Source: Bacteroidia bacterium
GTDB lineage: Bacteria; Bacteroidota; Bacteroidia; Chitinophagales; UBA2359
Direction: 5' to 3'
Length of the DNA: 46,722 nt
Assembly (NCBI GenBank): GCA_030427245.1
Contig: JAUHXA010000058.1
Location: 1-46,722 of the forward strand
Shown here: positions 43,052 through 46,722 of the stretch, piece after piece
Numbering within the stretch: the first letter of the stretch is position 1
Layout of the letters: each line of letters opens with the position of its first letter
Program-made: the position numbers and the translations under genes
Notes under the pieces: model-generated
What the model saw: only the letters and a program-made list of their open reading frames with translations
Told to the model about the DNA's origin: nothing
Databases searched by the model: none

Positions 43052-45091
43052 CTAATCTTCTTCCTTCTTCAATCCCAACTGAATGACTTTCTTAAACTTG
43101 AAGTAATCATTCTGTTCTTTGAAGCCTTCCGTTTTCACCCATTCCTCATTGCTGTACTTCACCAAGTAGCCTTCAATTTCATCTTTAGTCATACGAGAAT
43201 GAGAAGTCAAATAGTTCGCCATTTGCAGCAAGAGGTGACGATTGTTTTCAAGCAGCTTTTCGGCTTGTTTTTCACATCGTTTAATCAAGCCCAAAGCCTC
43301 GTTTTCATGCTCATCCTTGTGAAAGAAAAAGTCGTTGAACTCGGATTGCATCACTGCAACTTTGATAGGGTCTTTACCCATTGCATAAGATTTAATGGCA
43401 TTGTTTGCCAACTTCGTCGCTTGGATAATGTCTTGACGCACACCAGAAGAAGTATGGTCTAAACCGAAAATCAACTTTTCTGCTACATATCCACCCAAAG
43501 TAATCGTGATGTTTTTCTCAATCAATTCACGGGTCAAAATATGCTCAGGAAAATTGATTTTACAAAAACCCGCCGCTTCGTTGTCGACCGTTCGAGTGAC
43601 CACCAAATCGGGAACAATGTGCAGTGTCAAAGCCGCCAAAATAGCATGTCCACATTCATGCACCGCAATGTGCGCCTGAACATCATCGTCTTTGGCTTTT
43701 CGCAGTTCGTGAACCTTTAAATTGACCTTATAAGCCTTTTCTATAATCAACTGCCCGACCAAATCGTAAAAACCAATTTCGTATTGATTGTTTCGATATG
43801 CCCAAGTAATATGTGAAGGCTGCCAATCGTTTTCAATCATATCACACACAATCTGACTGATATACGAATCCACCAAATTTTTGATGGTTGTCAGTACAGG
43901 ACGTGCGCCTTGAGTCGGAAAAACGCCCTCTTTGTAGATGATGTCAATAATGGTCTCGTCAAAATCCAATCGAAGTTTGAAGCGTTCTTGAATGGCCTTG
44001 TTCATCTCCTCCAATTTTCGCTCAATGAAGATGCGGTAATTTTCGGCATTGAAGGCAGGGTAAATGATGTGGTTGTTTCCCAATCTGGCAATTTGCTCGT
44101 TTCGGAAACGGTGCTGCAAAGCGGATTTAATGTCTGCAATGGTAATTTTCAAAGTACTTTTGTGGAAATCGTCTGCGCTAATATCGGGATTGATATTGTA
44201 GCTCATGTAGTAGGCTTCATCCAAATTTCCAATCACAAAAATCAGCCCCTTAGACAAATCCATCAACTTCATCGAACCTTCATAGTTCACCGCATCGTAC
44301 AAGAAATCCACCAATTCTTCAATACTCATTCGCTTCAATTCGTCCTTGATGTCGAGTGAAGAAGTGTATTTATCTCCTACAAGTGAGTTCAAACCGCCTA
44401 CAAAATCGGCAGAAGAAAAGTAATTGGCTTTCAGTTTTTTGCGTCCAGAATTGTAGCCAAAGAAGCCAAAACCTCTGAATATTTTCGCAAAAGCCTCATA
44501 GTTTTCCACTACCTTTCCGTCTGCTACTTCTACTCCAAATTCGATACATTTGTTGAGGAGCTTGATGGCTTTGTAGCCACGATTGATGTAGTATTGACTG
44601 GGAGAGGCATTGTAATAAAACTTACCAGAATCCAGCAATTCCCAGATAATTCGGAGCTTGTCTCTGTCGACTTCCGCACCAGATTCGTTGATGGTTCGGG
44701 CAAACTGAAATTCATCTAAGCAGATGATACATTCACGCTGATGATGGTGCTGCAAATCTTGGGTAAACATGGACTTTAGCCAAGAACCACTTGTGTTGGT
44801 GCTGCCAAATTCACCAATGTCAATGTGCAGATAGGCTTGCATGATATCCAATATCTCTACCAAGCGCCTCACCAATGCAGTTTTTCCTGTGCCAGTCATT
44901 CCCCAAAGGTTGATAACTGTCGGACGCATTTGAGTATCTGGAAACAAATACCAAGGATACATTAGACTGATGACCTCATCAATGATGTGATCCAATCCAA
45001 TGAATTCCTCCTTGAGTTGTTGTTTCACAAATTCAAGGGTTTTCTTTCGTTTTAAAATGTACTGTTTTAAGTCGGGATTCTTCATGTTCAT
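43052..45091 (-). CDS. Clp-type AAA+ ATPase fused to an M41 (FtsH-type) metallopeptidase
   Basis: This codes for 679 residues. Walker A is G-M-T-G-T-G-K-T (64-71) and Walker B C-I-I-C-L-D-E (121-127). A large insert runs from about 150 to 280. Sensor 1 lies in F-V-I-G-N-L-D-E (286-292), an arginine-finger region in H-R-F-R (327-330), and a Clp/HslU-like sensor 2 in T-Q-G-A-R-P (393-398). The C-terminal third is an M41 peptidase: H-E-C-G-H at 478-482 and a third zinc ligand, Asp554, in V-R-Q-D-I-I-Q-A-T-K. Unlike FtsH there are no membrane helices, and the AAA module is of the ClpA/B D2 type rather than FtsH's classical AAA. It is probably a soluble ATP-dependent protease. No partner gene is adjacent. 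Confidence 0.88.
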   Translation of the reverse strand: MNMKNPDLKQYILKRKKTLEFVKQQLKEEFIGLDHIIDEVISLMYPWYLFPDTQMRPTVINLWGMTGTGKTALVRRLVEILDIMQAYLHIDIGEFGSTNTSGSWLKSMFTQDLQHHHQRECIICLDEFQFARTINESGAEVDRDKLRIIWELLDSGKFYYNASPSQYYINRGYKAIKLLNKCIEFGVEVADGKVVENYEAFAKIFRGFGFFGYNSGRKKLKANYFSSADFVGGLNSLVGDKYTSSLDIKDELKRMSIEELVDFLYDAVNYEGSMKLMDLSKGLIFVIGNLDEAYYMSYNINPDISADDFHKSTLKITIADIKSALQHRFRNEQIARLGNNHIIYPAFNAENYRIFIERKLEEMNKAIQERFKLRLDFDETIIDIIYKEGVFPTQGARPVLTTIKNLVDSYISQIVCDMIENDWQPSHITWAYRNNQYEIGFYDLVGQLIIEKAYKVNLKVHELRKAKDDDVQAHIAVHECGHAILAALTLHIVPDLVVTRTVDNEAAGFCKINFPEHILTRELIEKNITITLGGYVAEKLIFGLDHTSSGVRQDIIQATKLANNAIKSYAMGKDPIKVAVMQSEFNDFFFHKDEHENEALGLIKRCEKQAEKLLENNRHLLLQMANYLTSHSRMTKDEIEGYLVKYSNEEWVKTEGFKEQNDYFKFKKVIQLGLKKEED

Positions 45092-45300
45092 ATATTCTGC
45101 TGTATAAACCTAATTTTGAGCAAATTAGTTTCCAAAAACAAGATTAATTGCAATTAATTTTCATGAGATTATGTTATGTGCAGAGCGGTTAAGGAGCAAC
45201 ATTAAACATCGTTTTTCTTCCTTCTTCAAGTAGTCTCTCTACCATTGAGATGTATGTAATGTATTCGGTTATATGATTTGTGAGGTCTGATCTGTGCGCC

Positions 45301-46401
45301 TTATGCCAACAAATCCGATGCAATAATACTGGGGCCCTCTCCTACCCTATCCGAAATCCAATAACGGTCTTCGCAATGCTGCAACAATTCTGCTTCAATA
45401 AAATCTTCAACAGCTTTTTTGGAAGAAGAAGGATACAATACATGGACATTGGGGCCTGCGTCTAAGGTGAAAGAAACAGGATGCCCCGAAGATTGGCGGA
45501 AATCTCGGATTTTTTGGATGATGGTGAGTGTATTGGGTTTCATCAAAATAAAGGAAGGGCTGGAAGTCATCATTAGGGTATGTAATGTCAGGGCTTCCAT
45601 TTCAACTACTTGTATAAATTTTTCATGGTCTCCCGACTTCAAGGCTTCTACGATTTGCAGCACATTTTGGTTGGCTTCTTTGTAGCGAGTAGCCGCATAA
45701 GGATTGCCTTCCATCAAAGTATGACCTGCTCGACTTGATACCGATTTGGTACTGCTACTGACAATCAAAATGGCATCTTCAAACTTTTGAAAATTGGGAT
45801 GTAAGTGCTGTGCAAAGGGAAGTGCATATTTGTCTGAACTTCCATTGATTTCGGGATGCCTGCCCCAAACGGATAATTTGGGAAAAACCGACCTTGCAGC
45901 ACTCCCTGAACCCAGGCGAGACACATAAGAGGCTTTCTGCCAAAATTCGGCATCGCTTTGTGGGCTCCCAAAAAGCTGCTGTTCAATGCTGCAAAGACAC
46001 AATGCCAATGCACTCATGCTTGAAGCGGAAGAGGCAATTCCTGAAGAATGAGGAAAAGAATTGGAGGATTTGATGCTTAGATGCAATTGGACGAGAAAGG
46101 GAAAGATGTCGGTAATGGAAGCCAAATATTTACGGATTTTTTCGGCAAAGGCTTCATTGGATTCTCCTTCAAAACGAAAGTCTATGGATATGCCTTTCTT
46201 TTTTTTCATTCCATAGAGAACCGATGTTTCCGTATAGGCTTGGGAGAGGGTGAAACTGATGGAAGTGTTTCGAGGCAATTGTCGCCCATGTTTACCCCAA
46301 TACTTCACCAAAGCAATATTGGAAGGGCTTCGCCATACAATGGGCTGATGTTCAATTCTGGGGAGTTCTTTGGTGAGTTTTAAATCTAAATTTTGGTACA
46401 T
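45301..46401 (-). CDS. mvaD: Diphosphomevalonate decarboxylase
   Basis: This codes for 366 residues of the GHMP-kinase fold. P-S-N-I-A-L-V-K-Y-W-G-K-H opens the protein, the phosphate loop is H-S-S-G-I-A-S-S-A-S-S-M-S-A-L-A, the active-site Arg is in G-S-G-S-A-A-R-S-V, and the catalytic Asp is in T-L-D-A-G-P-N-V-H-V. It makes isopentenyl diphosphate from mevalonate diphosphate, the last step of the mevalonate pathway. Isoprenoids are therefore probably made by mevalonate, as in some Bacteroidota, rather than by MEP. Other pathway genes are not in the window. A TACCTTTG box lies 35 bp upstream of its ATG. Confidence 0.94.
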   Translation of the reverse strand: MYQNLDLKLTKELPRIEHQPIVWRSPSNIALVKYWGKHGRQLPRNTSISFTLSQAYTETSVLYGMKKKKGISIDFRFEGESNEAFAEKIRKYLASITDIFPFLVQLHLSIKSSNSFPHSSGIASSASSMSALALCLCSIEQQLFGSPQSDAEFWQKASYVSRLGSGSAARSVFPKLSVWGRHPEINGSSDKYALPFAQHLHPNFQKFEDAILIVSSSTKSVSSRAGHTLMEGNPYAATRYKEANQNVLQIVEALKSGDHEKFIQVVEMEALTLHTLMMTSSPSFILMKPNTLTIIQKIRDFRQSSGHPVSFTLDAGPNVHVLYPSSSKKAVEDFIEAELLQHCEDRYWISDRVGEGPSIIASDLLA

Positions 46402-46435
46402 ACGAAGATGTTGATTGGTGTCACAATGTTTCTCG

Positions 46436-46443
46436 CAAAGGTA
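46436..46443 (-). promoter_or_regulatory. Candidate Bacteroidota -7 box before mvaD
   Basis: On the minus strand TACCTTTG matches TAnnTTTG, 35 bp before the mvaD ATG. No clear -33 TTTG is seen. Confidence 0.45.
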
Positions 46444-46539
46444 AATAAAACCTTTTACTTCTATTTGCTCACATTTTTTTGATAAAAATAGGTCGTTGGG
46501 AAAGAAAATATGTTAAGTGCTATCCCTAAGCACTGCTTA

Positions 46540-46568
46540 TGGTCAAGGGCTGCCTTTTCCCTTGACCA
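46540..46568. repeat. Perfect 10-bp stem hairpin
   Basis: TGGTCAAGGG (46540-46549) pairs perfectly with CCCTTGACCA (46559-46568) around a nine-base loop. There is no T run after it, so it may be a repeat element or the edge of a unit lying beyond the window. Confidence 0.55.
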
Positions 46569-46722
46569 ACAACAACTACGAAGATAACTCCGCCTATATA
46601 GTGCCTGACCGAAAACAGGCTTTATTTAAAAAAAACGGATTAAAAAAAAACATCTATGATGATGTTTTTCTGAATTTTAAGACATTTTTTTTCTAAATCA
46701 TTAACATAGAGTGTATTATGTT

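Larger units (their letters stand above)
46402..46722. other. AT-rich end of window with hairpins
   Basis: This stretch holds the mvaD promoter box and two small hairpins (AGTGCT/AGCACT at 46516-46534 and TGGTCAAGGG/CCCTTGACCA at 46540-46568). I see no coding sequence in it. Confidence 0.5.

Overview
The window is chromosomal DNA from a member of the Bacteroidota. The evidence is several proteins with type IX secretion (T9SS) C-terminal sorting domains, a SprB-type repeat, TonB receptors that begin with a carboxypeptidase-regulatory-like domain, weak Shine-Dalgarno signals, and two TAnnTTTG-type -7 boxes. A mevalonate-pathway decarboxylase, a homodimeric AceE and an arginine decarboxylase/deoxyhypusine-synthase-like/agmatinase cluster would fit Saprospiria-like lineages, but the genus cannot be read from the sequence.

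Layout. (1) 70-1117: tRNA-Phe, then three identical tRNA-Gln(TTG) genes set in a 1-kb array of 47-bp repeats and inverted partners that ends just before an uncharacterised CDS. (2) 2080-4617: two small exported proteins, a MITE-like palindrome with a near-perfect 9-bp target duplication, a TPR lipoprotein and a second palindrome. (3) 4696-18827: a surface system made of two tandem copies of a short+long DUF4331 gene pair, an RskA-like anti-sigma factor, a truncated RskA paralogue, a SigK-like ECF sigma factor and a TonB receptor. Four copies of TAATCC-N16-CGTARR, always with a 16-bp spacer, lie upstream of both DUF4331 pairs, the anti-sigma gene and the TonB receptor, which defines a local regulon. 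(4) 19076-24999, minus strand: hydrolase, ethanolamine-type permease, a second divergent sigma/zinc-finger pair, lgt and nth. (5) 25466-32737: a second TonB receptor, then aceE and the E2 gene of pyruvate dehydrogenase. (6) 32953-33114: a 53-residue lysine-rich protein. (7) 33350-36755: a tight three-gene operon of DUF262 protein, DUF3696-type ATPase and a protein whose C-terminal end carries the D-x2-H-x3-E and distal Arg pattern of colicin-E3-type 16S rRNA ribonucleases. This is the best candidate for an undescribed defence system. (8) 36745-40697: agmatinase, deoxyhypusine-synthase-like protein and arginine decarboxylase (polyamine synthesis), with a nested palindrome cluster between the last two. 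(9) 40874-46401: a penicillin-acylase-family lipoprotein, an unusual soluble Clp-type AAA+ protein fused to an FtsH-type (M41) peptidase, and diphosphomevalonate decarboxylase.

How it fits together. Region 3 looks like an envelope-stress or surface-remodelling regulon in which the sigma factor drives its own full-length anti-sigma factor, a receptor and two generations of a duplicated DUF4331 pair. In each pair one partner carries a T9SS signal and the other does not. Region 7 looks like a nucleotide-sensing or modification-sensing module (DUF262), an ATPase and a ribosome-directed toxin. Housekeeping genes surround both.
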